Assembly (NCBI GenBank): GCA_964343365.1
Contig: CAYFJI010000002.1
Span: forward strand, 1-64,000
DNA: 64,000 nucleotides
DNA from: CAJXWH01 sp964343365
Lineage (GTDB): Bacteria > Pseudomonadota > Gammaproteobacteria > Arenicellales > UBA868
Reading direction: 5' to 3'
Under the pieces are notes generated by a model that worked only from the letters and a program-made list of their open reading frames with translations, was not told the DNA's origin and made no database searches. Of this stretch, positions 54,134 to 63,158 are shown piece by piece (within the stretch, counting starts at the first letter, position 1; each line of letters starts with the position of its first letter). The position numbers and the translations under genes were made by a program.

Positions 54134-54858
54134 TAGCAAGATATATAATATTTCTGCTTTATGTTTTCTTCGGAAGTGTCGCATGGGCCGCTGGTGGTAG
54201 TGATGCTAATTTAGATTCAGCCAGTATCAACTTAAGTGATAGACAATCTTTACAGAGAGGGGCGAGGACTTTTGTCAATTATTGTCTTTCGTGTCATGGT
54301 GCTTCTTATATGCGTTACGAACGAATGGCAAATGATCTAGGGATTAGCGAGGAACTTTTGCGAAAGAATTTGATGGGCAGGACTGACAAGCCAGGGGATT
54401 TAATGGTTTCTCGTATGCCAGCAGATGGAGCTGCGCAATGGTTCGGAGTCGCCCCACCTGACCTTAGCCTAACCGCTCGCTATAGGAAACCTGATTGGAT
54501 TTATACTTATATGAGGAGTTTTTATGTAGATGATACTTCTCCAACTGGTTGGAATAACGTTTTGTATCCGAACGTCGCTATGCCCAATGTTTTGTATGAA
54601 TGGCAAGGTTATAGAAAAGCTTATTTCGATGAAGAGCAAGGCATAGAATTTAAAAAGTACGGGACATTATCTGGTGGCGTGATGACTGCTGAAGAGTTTG
54701 ATGTAGCTGTTAACGATCTTACTAATTTCATGGTTTACCTTGCCGAGCCAGCTAAGCTTGTTCGATATCGGATCGGATTGTGGGTTGTAATTTTTATGGT
54801 AATTTTTACTATATTTGCTTACTTCTTGAAAAGGGAATATTGGCGTGATGTTGATTGA
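54130..54858 (+). CDS. petC: Cytochrome c1
   Basis: A 242-residue periplasmic cytochrome with a signal peptide (about 1-21), the haem motif CLSCH near residue 54, the axial Met region VAMPNVL and a C-terminal membrane anchor (about 213-233). It overlaps petB by four bases (ATGA). It completes the bc1 complex that would receive the electrons of PuuD's quinol-linked or cytochrome path. Confidence 0.95.
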   Translation: MIARYIIFLLYVFFGSVAWAAGGSDANLDSASINLSDRQSLQRGARTFVNYCLSCHGASYMRYERMANDLGISEELLRKNLMGRTDKPGDLMVSRMPADGAAQWFGVAPPDLSLTARYRKPDWIYTYMRSFYVDDTSPTGWNNVLYPNVAMPNVLYEWQGYRKAYFDEEQGIEFKKYGTLSGGVMTAEEFDVAVNDLTNFMVYLAEPAKLVRYRIGLWVVIFMVIFTIFAYFLKREYWRDVD

Positions 54859-54898
54859 TCTACTTTATCGAGTTAAAACAGCGAGAGGGTAGGAGATT

Positions 54899-55495
54899 AT
54901 GAAACTTTTTTCTGAGCCTTTATGTTTATATGGACACACATGTAGGTTGGTCATGAGAGAAAAGGATGCGGAGTCTGACTTTCATTTTTTTACAAAAGAC
55001 CATCCAGCGGATGAGCTGAGCGAGATTAATCCCTATGGCGAGTCACCAACGTTAGTTGATCGAGATTTTGTCTTGTACAATGTTATTGTTATAAACGAAT
55101 ATCTAGATGAGAGACTACCACATCCTCCCTTAATGCCAATTGATCCTGTTGGCAGGGGTCGGGCTAGATTATTAATTTATCGTTTGCAACGCGATTGGTT
55201 AGATAATGTTCAAGCTCATATGGTCAACAGTCAAAAATTTGATCAAAAGCACCGGCTTGAATTAGCAGATGGTTTGTCGGCAATGTCCACCATTTTTTCT
55301 AATCAAGATTATATTTTAGGAGATGAGATGACTTTGGCTGATTGTTATGTAGCACCTCTCTTGTGGCGTCTATCTTTGTTGGGTATTGACTTACAAAAAC
55401 AAGGCGTTCGACTTGAAGAATATAGTGAAAGGTTATTCTCGCGCGAATCGTTTCAACAAAGTCTTAGTGATGAGGAGCGCGAATTACGACGATAG
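54899..55495 (+). CDS. sspA: Stringent starvation protein A
   Basis: A 198-residue GST-fold protein that binds RNA polymerase and alters transcription in stationary phase. The thioredoxin-like half starts KLFSEPLCLYGHTCRLVM and has NPYGESPTLVDRD; the helical half ends normally. AGGAG lies five bases before the ATG. Gene order petABC-sspA-sspB is a gammaproteobacterial hallmark. Confidence 0.92.
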   Translation: MKLFSEPLCLYGHTCRLVMREKDAESDFHFFTKDHPADELSEINPYGESPTLVDRDFVLYNVIVINEYLDERLPHPPLMPIDPVGRGRARLLIYRLQRDWLDNVQAHMVNSQKFDQKHRLELADGLSAMSTIFSNQDYILGDEMTLADCYVAPLLWRLSLLGIDLQKQGVRLEEYSERLFSRESFQQSLSDEERELRR

Positions 55496-55536
55496 AGAAA
55501 AGTCTAGGATAAATGAATTGAAAGTATCAAATTAAT

Positions 55537-55968
55537 ATGGATAAAAAAAAAGAAACCTTAATTTCCACGCAGCCGTATCTAATTCGTGCCATTTGGGATT
55601 GGGCTGTCGATAATGGTTTAACTCCACAGTTACTTGTTGATGTAGAAGTAGAAGGAGTTGTGGTTCCCTCTGGTTATACCCAAGATGGGAAAATTCTTTT
55701 CAATGTGAATAATAGTGCTGTAGATTCCCTGGAATTAGGCAATGAAATTATTTCTTTTTCGGCTAGATTTGGTGGCGTTTCACAAGCTGTCCGATTTCCC
55801 GTCAGATCTGTTCTTGCAGTTTTTGCGAGGGAAAATGGTCATGGTTATTATTTTCGAGAAAGCGAAATCGGATCCGAAATAGAAGATAATGTTACTTCGG
55901 TTGGTGAGAGCCAGGGTATTTCTGAGTCCGCAGAAGTTAAACAGCCTCATCTTTATGTGGTTAAGTGA
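55537..55968 (+). CDS. sspB: ClpXP adaptor SspB
   Basis: A 143-residue protein. The folded part (about 10-115) has QPYLIRAIWDWAVDNGLTP and the ssrA-tag-binding strands FNVNNSAVDSLELGN. A flexible linker leads to the C-terminal ClpX-docking tail HLYVVK. It delivers ssrA-tagged proteins to ClpXP. It follows sspA by 41 bases. Confidence 0.92.
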   Translation: MDKKKETLISTQPYLIRAIWDWAVDNGLTPQLLVDVEVEGVVVPSGYTQDGKILFNVNNSAVDSLELGNEIISFSARFGGVSQAVRFPVRSVLAVFARENGHGYYFRESEIGSEIEDNVTSVGESQGISESAEVKQPHLYVVK

Positions 55969-55999
55969 AAAATTTTTTGGAATCTAACGGTTTAACGTT

Positions 56000-56545
56000 A
56001 TGAGTTTCGATTCAATACATGGCACTACTATTTTATCTGTTCGGCGAAGTAGTCAGGTTGTTATTGGAGGTGATGGTCAGGCATCGATGGGCGACACGAT
56101 AATGAAAGGCAATACTCGAAAAGTTCGTCGTCTATTTGATGACAAAGTCATTGCTGGCTTTGCAGGCAGTACCGCTGATGCTTTTACGTTATTCGAACGT
56201 TTTGAGGATAAGCTACAAAAACATCAGGGGAATTTAGTACGTTCAGCTGTAGAACTAAGTAAGGATTGGCGTACCGACCGCATGTTAAGGCGACTTGAGG
56301 CTTTGCTAGCTGTAGCGGACAGCACAACTTCTCTTATTATCACTGGTAGTGGTGATGTCATTGAGCCAGAACATGGGATCATGGCAATTGGATCGGGTGG
56401 AACTTATGCAAAAGCTGCTGCGCTTGCGCTTCTTAAAGAGACAGAGCTTGATGCGAAAGTGATTGTAGAACGAGCGCTATCTATAGCCGCAGATATCTGT
56501 ATTTACACCAATAGTGAGTTCACCATTGAGGAACTAAAAGGTTAG
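56000..56545 (+). CDS. hslV: HslV protease subunit
   Basis: A 181-residue N-terminal-threonine protease. The catalytic Thr starts TTILSVRR after an eight-residue propeptide ending HG, so processing is expected. DGQASMGDTIMKGN is the family signature. With HslU it forms the HslVU chaperone-protease. It is eight bases before hslU. Confidence 0.95.
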   Translation: MSFDSIHGTTILSVRRSSQVVIGGDGQASMGDTIMKGNTRKVRRLFDDKVIAGFAGSTADAFTLFERFEDKLQKHQGNLVRSAVELSKDWRTDRMLRRLEALLAVADSTTSLIITGSGDVIEPEHGIMAIGSGGTYAKAAALALLKETELDAKVIVERALSIAADICIYTNSEFTIEELKG

Positions 56546-56553
56546 TTAATCAA

Positions 56554-57906
56554 ATGTCTATGACGCCACGTGAAATAGTTCAAGAAATAGACAAGCATAT
56601 TGTAGGACAGGCAGCTGCCAAAAGATCTGTGGCGGTGGCTCTTCGCAATCGTTGGCGAAGAGCGCAGGTTAAGGATGAGGCGTTACGGGCTGAAATCACT
56701 CCAAAAAATATACTTATGATTGGTCCCACAGGTGTAGGTAAAACTGAAATATCTAGGCGATTAGCGCGACTCGCTAAGGCACCGTTTATAAAGGTAGAGG
56801 CAACGAAATTTACTGAAGTCGGTTATGTTGGGCGTGAAGTAGATTCTATAGTTAGAGATCTGGTGGATATGTCAATCAAGATGTCGCGAGAGGATGCAAT
56901 TGAAAGAGTTCGTTCACGTGCCGAAGATATTGCTGAAGAGAAAATACTAGATGCTCTTTTGCCTCCTGCTCGTGACAGGAATTGGGAGCAAGGAACTAAA
57001 GAGGGAGTGGATCCTACAGGGGACAAAGACGGAGCAGCTCGACAGCGTTTCAGAAAGCTGTTTAGAGAGGGCAAACTTGATGAAAAGCATGTTGAAATTG
57101 AAGTCAGTAGCCCAAAAATGGGCGTAGAAATTATGGCTCCTCCAGGTATGGAGGAAATGACCGGACAATTACAAAATATGTTCCAAAATCTTGGAGGACA
57201 ACAAACTCGAAGTCGAAAAGTTTCTGTATTCGAGGCAGCACGTTTGTTAACCGAAGAAGCTGCTGCAAATCTGGTAAACGATGATGATATAAAACAAGAA
57301 GCTATTGACCGAGTCGAACAGAACGGAATTGTTTTTCTCGATGAGTTGGATAAGATTGTTGGTAGAAATAATCAGCAGGGAGCGGATGTATCTCGCGAAG
57401 GGGTACAACGAGATTTGTTACCATTAATCGAGGGCTGTACTGTTAGCACCCGATATGGAATGGTTCGAACTGATCATATTCTTTTTATTGCGTCTGGCGC
57501 CTTTCAGATGAGTAAACCCTCAGATTTGATTCCTGAATTACAAGGGCGGCTTCCGATACGTGTAGAATTGGATGCGCTTAGCTCAAGTGATTTTGTACGT
57601 ATTCTTACAGAACCTTACGCATCCTTAACTCAACAATACTCGGCATTATTGAAGGCTGATGGTCTGAATCTAGAGTTTGTAGCAGACGGAGTTACTAGAA
57701 TAGCCGAAGTCGCATGGCAGGTGAATGAAAGGACAGAAAACATTGGCGCACGGAGATTACATACAGTCATGGAGAGATTGCTTGAGACTGTATCTTTTGA
57801 TGCAGCTGATAGATCAGGCGATACCGTCCAAATAGATAGGGATTACGTAGATCAGCATTTATCTAATCTAGTGGAGGATGAAGATTTGTCTCGTTATATT
57901 CTTTAA
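56554..57906 (+). CDS. hslU: HslU ATPase subunit
   Basis: A 450-residue AAA+ unfoldase. Walker A GPTGVGKT lies near residues 54-61, Walker B is IVFLDELDKI, the pore GYVGR motif is present, and the I domain spans about 110-240. The C-terminus RYIL, which activates HslV, is intact. A second ATG two codons in is also possible. Confidence 0.95.
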   Translation: MSMTPREIVQEIDKHIVGQAAAKRSVAVALRNRWRRAQVKDEALRAEITPKNILMIGPTGVGKTEISRRLARLAKAPFIKVEATKFTEVGYVGREVDSIVRDLVDMSIKMSREDAIERVRSRAEDIAEEKILDALLPPARDRNWEQGTKEGVDPTGDKDGAARQRFRKLFREGKLDEKHVEIEVSSPKMGVEIMAPPGMEEMTGQLQNMFQNLGGQQTRSRKVSVFEAARLLTEEAAANLVNDDDIKQEAIDRVEQNGIVFLDELDKIVGRNNQQGADVSREGVQRDLLPLIEGCTVSTRYGMVRTDHILFIASGAFQMSKPSDLIPELQGRLPIRVELDALSSSDFVRILTEPYASLTQQYSALLKADGLNLEFVADGVTRIAEVAWQVNERTENIGARRLHTVMERLLETVSFDAADRSGDTVQIDRDYVDQHLSNLVEDEDLSRYIL

Positions 57907-57952
57907 AAAGTTTCGGGCGGTAAAACAGCAACTGAAAAATTAACCTTTACCT

Positions 57953-58312
57953 TTATTCAACCATTTCAATTCTATCCGCAGTGCCTAGGGTTACACTCAC
58001 TCCATCCAAAGTTACAAACCGGCGCCCCTCAATATCTTTTTGATATGCTTGATAGGTTATGACCTCTCCTTGGTTATCAGTTACACGCACATTTATGATT
58101 CGATGTTGCTCATTCCAGTTAAGTACAAAAATCAGTGTAGATATTGCGATGATCACTCCTAAAAGGGAGTAAATTACTAAATTGGATGAGCGCTCCTCTT
58201 TTTGTGTTGATTCGGGCGTATGTTTTGTTGCTGTAGTTTGAGGTTGTTTCACTCTAAAAATAAGGGCAACGAGTAGAATGACGGCAAGAGTTATAAGAAT
58301 TTTTAGTAGCAT
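57953..58312 (-). CDS. Uncharacterised two-helix membrane protein
   Basis: A 119-residue protein with an N-terminal helix (about 2-19), a charged linker, a second helix (about 45-65) and a C-terminal hydrophilic domain of mixed beta character (ITYQAYQKDIEGRRFVTLDG). I do not recognise a named family, though small proteins of this layout occur next to ycgL-type genes in gammaproteobacteria. It follows the YcgL gene by 15 bases. Envelope function is likely; nothing more can be said. Confidence 0.65.
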   Translation of the reverse strand: MLLKILITLAVILLVALIFRVKQPQTTATKHTPESTQKEERSSNLVIYSLLGVIIAISTLIFVLNWNEQHRIINVRVTDNQGEVITYQAYQKDIEGRRFVTLDGVSVTLGTADRIEMVE

Positions 58313-58327
58313 CGATATATTACTTCC

Positions 58328-58579
58328 CTAAAACTCCTTAGATTCAATAACATCAGAAGGTAATTGAAGATAGAAGCCAGATTGCTTTAATTCTGAAATA
58401 ACTTTATTGGTAGATGCTTGCGCTAATTTTGTACTTGCAGATATTTCCAACTCTATTACTATTTCTAACATTCCTAATAAATCCAATAGAGGAGTGGGAA
58501 CTCTAGATAAGTCATTCTCGTTTTCCAAAAATAGATAGGTATCTGCTTTCTTGGTAGCTTTGTAGATAATGCAGTTCAA
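58328..58579 (-). CDS. ycgL: YcgL domain protein, TTG start
   Basis: An 83-residue protein of the YcgL family. NCIIYKATKKADTYLF matches the usual start, DLSRVPTPLLDLLG and SGFYLQLP the rest. The start codon is TTG, fixed by the conserved N-terminus. The family is restricted to gammaproteobacteria and its biochemical role is unknown. It lies directly before a small membrane protein, probably in one transcript. Confidence 0.82.
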   Translation of the reverse strand: MNCIIYKATKKADTYLFLENENDLSRVPTPLLDLLGMLEIVIELEISASTKLAQASTNKVISELKQSGFYLQLPSDVIESKEF

Positions 58580-58627
58580 AAATTAGGCTCTTTAAATTTT
58601 TTTATATAGTTCTATTATTCTGGCTGT

Positions 58628-60019
58628 TCAACCCTTATTTTTTCCGCCCCAAAGCCAAGACCAGCTAATTTTACGATCTGTATGCTCACGATTAGCTACT
58701 GATGTAAATTCGCGTTTTTTACTTCCAACATATAATTGTCTTGGGCGACCAATTCTAGATTCGGGAGATTCCATCATCTCTTTCCAGTGAGCAATCCATC
58801 CAACTGTCCTTCCAATAGCGAAAAGTACTGTAAACATATTGACAGGAAAACCTATAGCTCTAAGAATTATTCCAGAATAAAAATCAACATTAGGATATAG
58901 TTTTTTTTCCTGAAAATAAGCATCCTTCAATGCAATTTCCTCTAGGGCCATCGCTAGATCCAATGTCGCGTCATGTATTCCCAACTCATCCAGCACTTCG
59001 TGACACGTTTTGCGTAAAACCTCAGCGCGTGGATCATAATTCTTGTAAACGCGGTGTCCAAAGCCCATCAAACGAAAGCTATCTTCTGGATCTTGAGCTT
59101 TTTTTATATATTTTCCAATCCTATCTTTCGTACCAATTTCATGTAGCATATTTAGTACAGCTTCATTTGCTCCACCATGAGCTGGCCCCCAAAGTGAGGC
59201 AATACCTGCGGCGACACAGGCAAATGGATTAGCTGCAGATGAACCAGCTAATCGCACTGTGGAGGTTGATGCATTTTGTTCATGGTCAGCATGGAGTATA
59301 AGAATACGATTCATAGCACGTGCTAGCACGGGATTTATGTCATATTCACGAGTTGGCACACTAAACATTAGTCGCAATACATTTTCTGAGTAGTTTAGAT
59401 TATTCATTGGGTAAGGGAAGGATTGACCAAGGGAGTATTTATAGGCATATGCTCCGATCGTTGGCATTTTCGCTATTAATCGATGTGCGGCTTTCATTCT
59501 TTGCATAGGGTCATTAATGTCAGTGCTATCATGATAGAAAGCTGACAATGCACCGACTACCCCTATCATTATTGCCATAGGGTGGGCGCTGCGCATAAAT
59601 CCACTGTAAAAGCGAACAAGTTGTTCATGTAACATTGTGTGGTTACTGATTTCATGATCAAATTCTGATTTTTCTTCTGGTGAAGGAAGTTCGCCATGTA
59701 GTAGTAAATAACATACATCGGTGTAATCGGTATTACGTGCAAGGTCTTCTATTGCATAACCACGATGTAACAATATTCCTGCATCTCCATCTATATAAGT
59801 AATTTCGGATGTACAGGAAGCAGTTGAGGCGAAGCCTGGATCGTAGGTAAATACTCCAGCTTGATTAAATAGTTTTCTAGTATCGAGAACTTTAGGGCCG
59901 ACAGTTCCATAAAGTGTTGGAAATTCCCAGGATTTACCCGTTTCATTGTCGGTTAACGTAAATGAGTGCCGAACAGACTTTGCAGGACGGCTAGTATTAT
60001 TTTTGTCGGGTTTTGCCAT
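58628..60019 (-). CDS. gltA: Citrate synthase
   Basis: A 463-residue type II citrate synthase. The active-site residues lie in HADHEQNASTS, GFGHRVYKNYDPRA and the late FYSGII stretch. The start MAKPDKN is preferred because AAGGAG lies just before it; a start 20 codons upstream would give an odd hydrophobic extension. The enzyme opens the citric acid cycle and, at this length, is of the NADH-sensitive hexameric kind. A T10-free, ordinary intergenic gap leads to the divergent hydrolase. Confidence 0.95.
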   Translation of the reverse strand: MAKPDKNNTSRPAKSVRHSFTLTDNETGKSWEFPTLYGTVGPKVLDTRKLFNQAGVFTYDPGFASTASCTSEITYIDGDAGILLHRGYAIEDLARNTDYTDVCYLLLHGELPSPEEKSEFDHEISNHTMLHEQLVRFYSGFMRSAHPMAIMIGVVGALSAFYHDSTDINDPMQRMKAAHRLIAKMPTIGAYAYKYSLGQSFPYPMNNLNYSENVLRLMFSVPTREYDINPVLARAMNRILILHADHEQNASTSTVRLAGSSAANPFACVAAGIASLWGPAHGGANEAVLNMLHEIGTKDRIGKYIKKAQDPEDSFRLMGFGHRVYKNYDPRAEVLRKTCHEVLDELGIHDATLDLAMALEEIALKDAYFQEKKLYPNVDFYSGIILRAIGFPVNMFTVLFAIGRTVGWIAHWKEMMESPESRIGRPRQLYVGSKKREFTSVANREHTDRKISWSWLWGGKNKG

Positions 60020-60219
60020 AGGAGACTCCTTCATCTTTACTATTGTAATTATAAAAACAGTTGCACTAACATCAAGCATCTATGATGTTAGTTATACCTT
60101 ACTCTATACATAAAATTATCTATTCAATGTGGCAAAATTATGCATAAATCCAAATTATCTTTGTATTATTGATCCTGTTTACAAAAAAATAACCTTTTTC
60201 GTTAATAAATTTTATATCA

Positions 60220-61086
60220 ATGAGACAATCAACCCCATTCGAAAAGCCAGAAACTTTAAAAATTGTCACTTCAGTAGGTGAATTGGCTGGACTAAAATGG
60301 GGTGACTCTAATCAAAAATTGATTTTAGCACTTCATGGTTGGTTAGATAATGCTGCTAGTTTTAGTTTACTTGCTCCGCTTCTCGAAAATGCTCAAGTCG
60401 TAGCAATTGATTTGCCAGGTCATGGGCATTCTGAGCATTATAAATTCTCAGACCATTATCAATTTATCGATTACATTCCGACTGTTCTGCAGTCAATCAA
60501 ATTCCTGGGTTGGAAAAGTTGTATTTTGTTAGGCCATTCTTTGGGAGGTGCGATTGCTACATTTGTTGCTGTGGCAGATCCGTCAATAGTGACTCATTTA
60601 ATCCTATTAGATGGTCTAGGACCGCGTGCAGAAGTAGCTTCCAAGGCGGCTATTCAACTGAAAAAAGCAATTCGTAGATCCCAAACAACCCATACCAATG
60701 TTTCCCGCAAAGTCCACGCAAATGTTGAGGCAATGATAGATGCTCGACTACAGGTTAACCGAATTAGTAGAGAAGGAGCGCGGATCATTGTGGAGCGGAA
60801 CGCTATGGAGTGGAATAATGGGTTTCGTTGGCGTACGGACCCTCGATTATTGTGGTCGAGCCCACAGTATATGATTGAGGAACAGGTACTAACAATTTGT
60901 AGAGCCAACAAAGTTCCGACACTTCTGGCGATGGCTAAAGATGGGTACCTACAGAGTCGCCCTGAAACTGGCCATAGAATAAAAGCATTTTCGGATATCC
61001 GGGTAGTTGAATTTCAAGGGAACCATCATTTTCACTTAGATAATCCTGCGCCTATCGCTGAAGAAATAAATTTGTTCCTCTCGTAA
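60220..61086 (+). CDS. Alpha/beta hydrolase
   Basis: A 288-residue alpha/beta hydrolase. The oxyanion region is LALHGWLDNAASF, the nucleophile is Ser in GHSLGG (about 109-114), an acid lies in the late LLAMAKDGYL region and the His in GNHHFHLDNP. It lacks a signal peptide. Similar proteins include carboxylesterases and haloalkane-dehalogenase-like enzymes; the substrate is not evident. It is divergent from gltA. Confidence 0.8.
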   Translation: MRQSTPFEKPETLKIVTSVGELAGLKWGDSNQKLILALHGWLDNAASFSLLAPLLENAQVVAIDLPGHGHSEHYKFSDHYQFIDYIPTVLQSIKFLGWKSCILLGHSLGGAIATFVAVADPSIVTHLILLDGLGPRAEVASKAAIQLKKAIRRSQTTHTNVSRKVHANVEAMIDARLQVNRISREGARIIVERNAMEWNNGFRWRTDPRLLWSSPQYMIEEQVLTICRANKVPTLLAMAKDGYLQSRPETGHRIKAFSDIRVVEFQGNHHFHLDNPAPIAEEINLFLS

Positions 61087-61229
61087 GCATCTTGCTCAGT
61101 TTTAATCATGCTGTATAAAGGGTTGAATTATATAGTCCTAGATATTAGGGGTTTATTTACACAAAAGTATTAAAATCACAAAAGATATGATGTTGCTGAC
61201 TTGTATTATAAGTAGAAAGCCCCCATATG

Positions 61230-61260
61230 TTGGGCAAGCTAGATAAGCACTTGTTATAAT
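61230..61260 (+). promoter_or_regulatory. Predicted promoter for the DUF1820 gene
   Basis: A perfect -10 TATAAT at 61255-61260 lies 45 bases before the ATG. The best -35 is TTGGGC at a 19-base spacing, so the call rests on the -10. Confidence 0.4.
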
Positions 61261-61305
61261 GGTATTGTGTAGTTATGTTTTTTTTATTTTTGGGAAAGCG
61301 AATAC

Positions 61306-61641
61306 ATGTCTAAAAAAAGTATTTATAGAATTATTTTCCAAAGCCAGGGAAATGTATATGAGGTTTATGCACGAGAGGTAACTCAGGGGGCAATGTTTGC
61401 GTTTGTGGAGATCGGAGATATCAGTTTTGGCGAGAGATCAAATTTAGTCCTAGACCCCTCAGATGAAAAATTAAAGGCTGAATTTAGTGGAGTCAAGCGC
61501 ACTTACATTCCCTTGCATTCAGTAATTAGAATAGATCAAGTTGAAAAAGAGGGTCGATCTAAGGTCAGGCCAGGTGGTGATTCAGAAGGTGGAAATGTCG
61601 CGTCTTTTCCAATACCTATGAAGCCCCCAGCAGTAGAGTGA
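61306..61641 (+). CDS. DUF1820 family protein
   Basis: A 111-residue protein matching DUF1820: IYRIIFQSQGNVYEVYAREV at the start, FVEIGDISFGE and HSVIRIDQVEKEG. The family is small, mostly gammaproteobacterial and of unknown function. The last 30 residues are low-complexity and likely unstructured. It has its own promoter-like element and is convergent with msrA. Confidence 0.85.
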   Translation: MSKKSIYRIIFQSQGNVYEVYAREVTQGAMFAFVEIGDISFGERSNLVLDPSDEKLKAEFSGVKRTYIPLHSVIRIDQVEKEGRSKVRPGGDSEGGNVASFPIPMKPPAVE

Positions 61642-61653
61642 GTTTTTACAGAC

Positions 61654-62286
61654 TTATTTCATCTCTAGGCAAAACCCAGTGCTTCCCAAGCCACAGTAAC
61701 CACCAGGGTTTTTTGAGAGGTATTGTTGGTGATGGTCTTCTGCGTAATAAAATGTATTGGCTTCTTTTATCTCAGTAGTTATATCTAATTTGTTAGATGC
61801 TGTGAGAATTTCGCCGTAACGATTCTTTGTGTTAGTTGCAAGTTCTTTCTGTGCTTCGTTGTAAGTGTATATGCAAGATCGATATTGGGTTCCAATATCA
61901 TTTTGTTGTTGCATTCCCTGTGTGGGATCATGACCTTCCCAAAAAGTTTTTAATAATGTTAGATAATTAATTTTGGTTGGATCAAAAACAATTAATACTA
62001 CTTCGGCGTGCCCAGTTAATCCACTACATACTTCTTCGTATGTAGGATTGGGTGTGTATCCGCCAGCATAGCCCACAGCTGTTGTGTAAACACCATCTTT
62101 AATCCAAAAGATCCTTTCAGCGCCCCAAAAACAACCCAGCCCAAAAAGAGCGAGTTGGCATTCTTTTGGAAATGGCGGCTTGATAGTACGTTGATGAACA
62201 TGATGTAAATTATTTACGCATAAAGGTTCGTTTCGCCCTTGTAATGCTTTTTCTTTAGATGGGAGATTTTGTCGAAAAAAAATCAT
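61654..62286 (-). CDS. msrA: Peptide methionine sulfoxide reductase A
   Basis: A 210-residue MsrA with catalytic Cys in GLGCFWGAER (about residue 52). The N-terminal 40 residues and length match the long enterobacterial form. Other motifs are AVGYAGGYTPNPTYEEVC, GHDPTQGMQQQNDIGTQYRS and the C-terminal resolving-cysteine region GGYCGLGSTGF. It repairs oxidised methionine (S-form). Confidence 0.93.
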   Translation of the reverse strand: MIFFRQNLPSKEKALQGRNEPLCVNNLHHVHQRTIKPPFPKECQLALFGLGCFWGAERIFWIKDGVYTTAVGYAGGYTPNPTYEEVCSGLTGHAEVVLIVFDPTKINYLTLLKTFWEGHDPTQGMQQQNDIGTQYRSCIYTYNEAQKELATNTKNRYGEILTASNKLDITTEIKEANTFYYAEDHHQQYLSKNPGGYCGLGSTGFCLEMK

Positions 62287-62306
62287 ATGGGGTATCGTGT
62301 TTGTGG

Positions 62307-63158
62307 TTAAAAATTAGTCGCTTGGGCAACAGTTACTCTGGGATGACCGGATAAATCATAGTGATGAACTATAGATTTGAATTGCGCAGCATATAGCAGT
62401 TTTTTAACAGATTCTTTTTGTTTATGCCCATGTTCTAATATTAACCAACCATTTGATTTTAAGGACTTGGGTGCATCAGCGATGATCCTTTGAAGCGCTG
62501 ACATGCCTTTGTTTCGGCTGAATAGAGCTAAATCAGGTTCAAATTTTGTTTGTCTTACGTCAAGATCAGGATCATTTATTCTTATATACGGCGGATTGCA
62601 TACGATAATTGAATAAAAAAGGTTTGGAACGGCATTTAGCCAATCTCCAGACTTAAAGGTAATATTTTGTGTGTTACACTTTTCTGCATTTTTTTTCGCT
62701 ACTTTTAGTGCTTTGTTTGAGAGATCAGTTGCTGTAATTTGTGCTTTTGGGAATTCAGTTGCTAGTGCTATAGCTATAGCGCCACTTCCTGTTCCCAGAT
62801 CAAGTATCTGCAATAACTTATCAGTTTTCATTTTATCAATTACACATTCTACAAGTAACTCGGTTTCTGGCCTCGGAATTAAAGTATCTTTAGTTACCTT
62901 TAGAGTTAGAGACCAAAATTCTTTTTCACCGGTAATATAAGCAATCGGTTCGCCCGCATATCTTCTATCCAGCAAGTTCTCTAATTTTTTTAGTTGTTCC
63001 GAATTGAGAAATATGGGAGCGCCAGTTAAGACAGTGATTTTATCAATACCACATACATGACGTAGAATAATTTCGGCGTCGAGGGATGGTGAACTAGTTG
63101 CAGAAGATAGGCGATCAATAGCATGCTTTACCCACATATTAACTGTTGGAATAGTCAT
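62307..63158 (-). CDS. prmC: Peptide chain release factor glutamine methyltransferase
   Basis: A 283-residue SAM methyltransferase that methylates the GGQ glutamine of RF1 and RF2. The SAM motif is LDLGTGSGAIAIALA, the substrate-glutamine motif is NPPYI, and the N-terminal helical domain is present. The start overlaps the prfA stop by four bases, so enzyme and substrate are made from one transcript. Confidence 0.95.
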   Translation of the reverse strand: MTIPTVNMWVKHAIDRLSSATSSPSLDAEIILRHVCGIDKITVLTGAPIFLNSEQLKKLENLLDRRYAGEPIAYITGEKEFWSLTLKVTKDTLIPRPETELLVECVIDKMKTDKLLQILDLGTGSGAIAIALATEFPKAQITATDLSNKALKVAKKNAEKCNTQNITFKSGDWLNAVPNLFYSIIVCNPPYIRINDPDLDVRQTKFEPDLALFSRNKGMSALQRIIADAPKSLKSNGWLILEHGHKQKESVKKLLYAAQFKSIVHHYDLSGHPRVTVAQATNF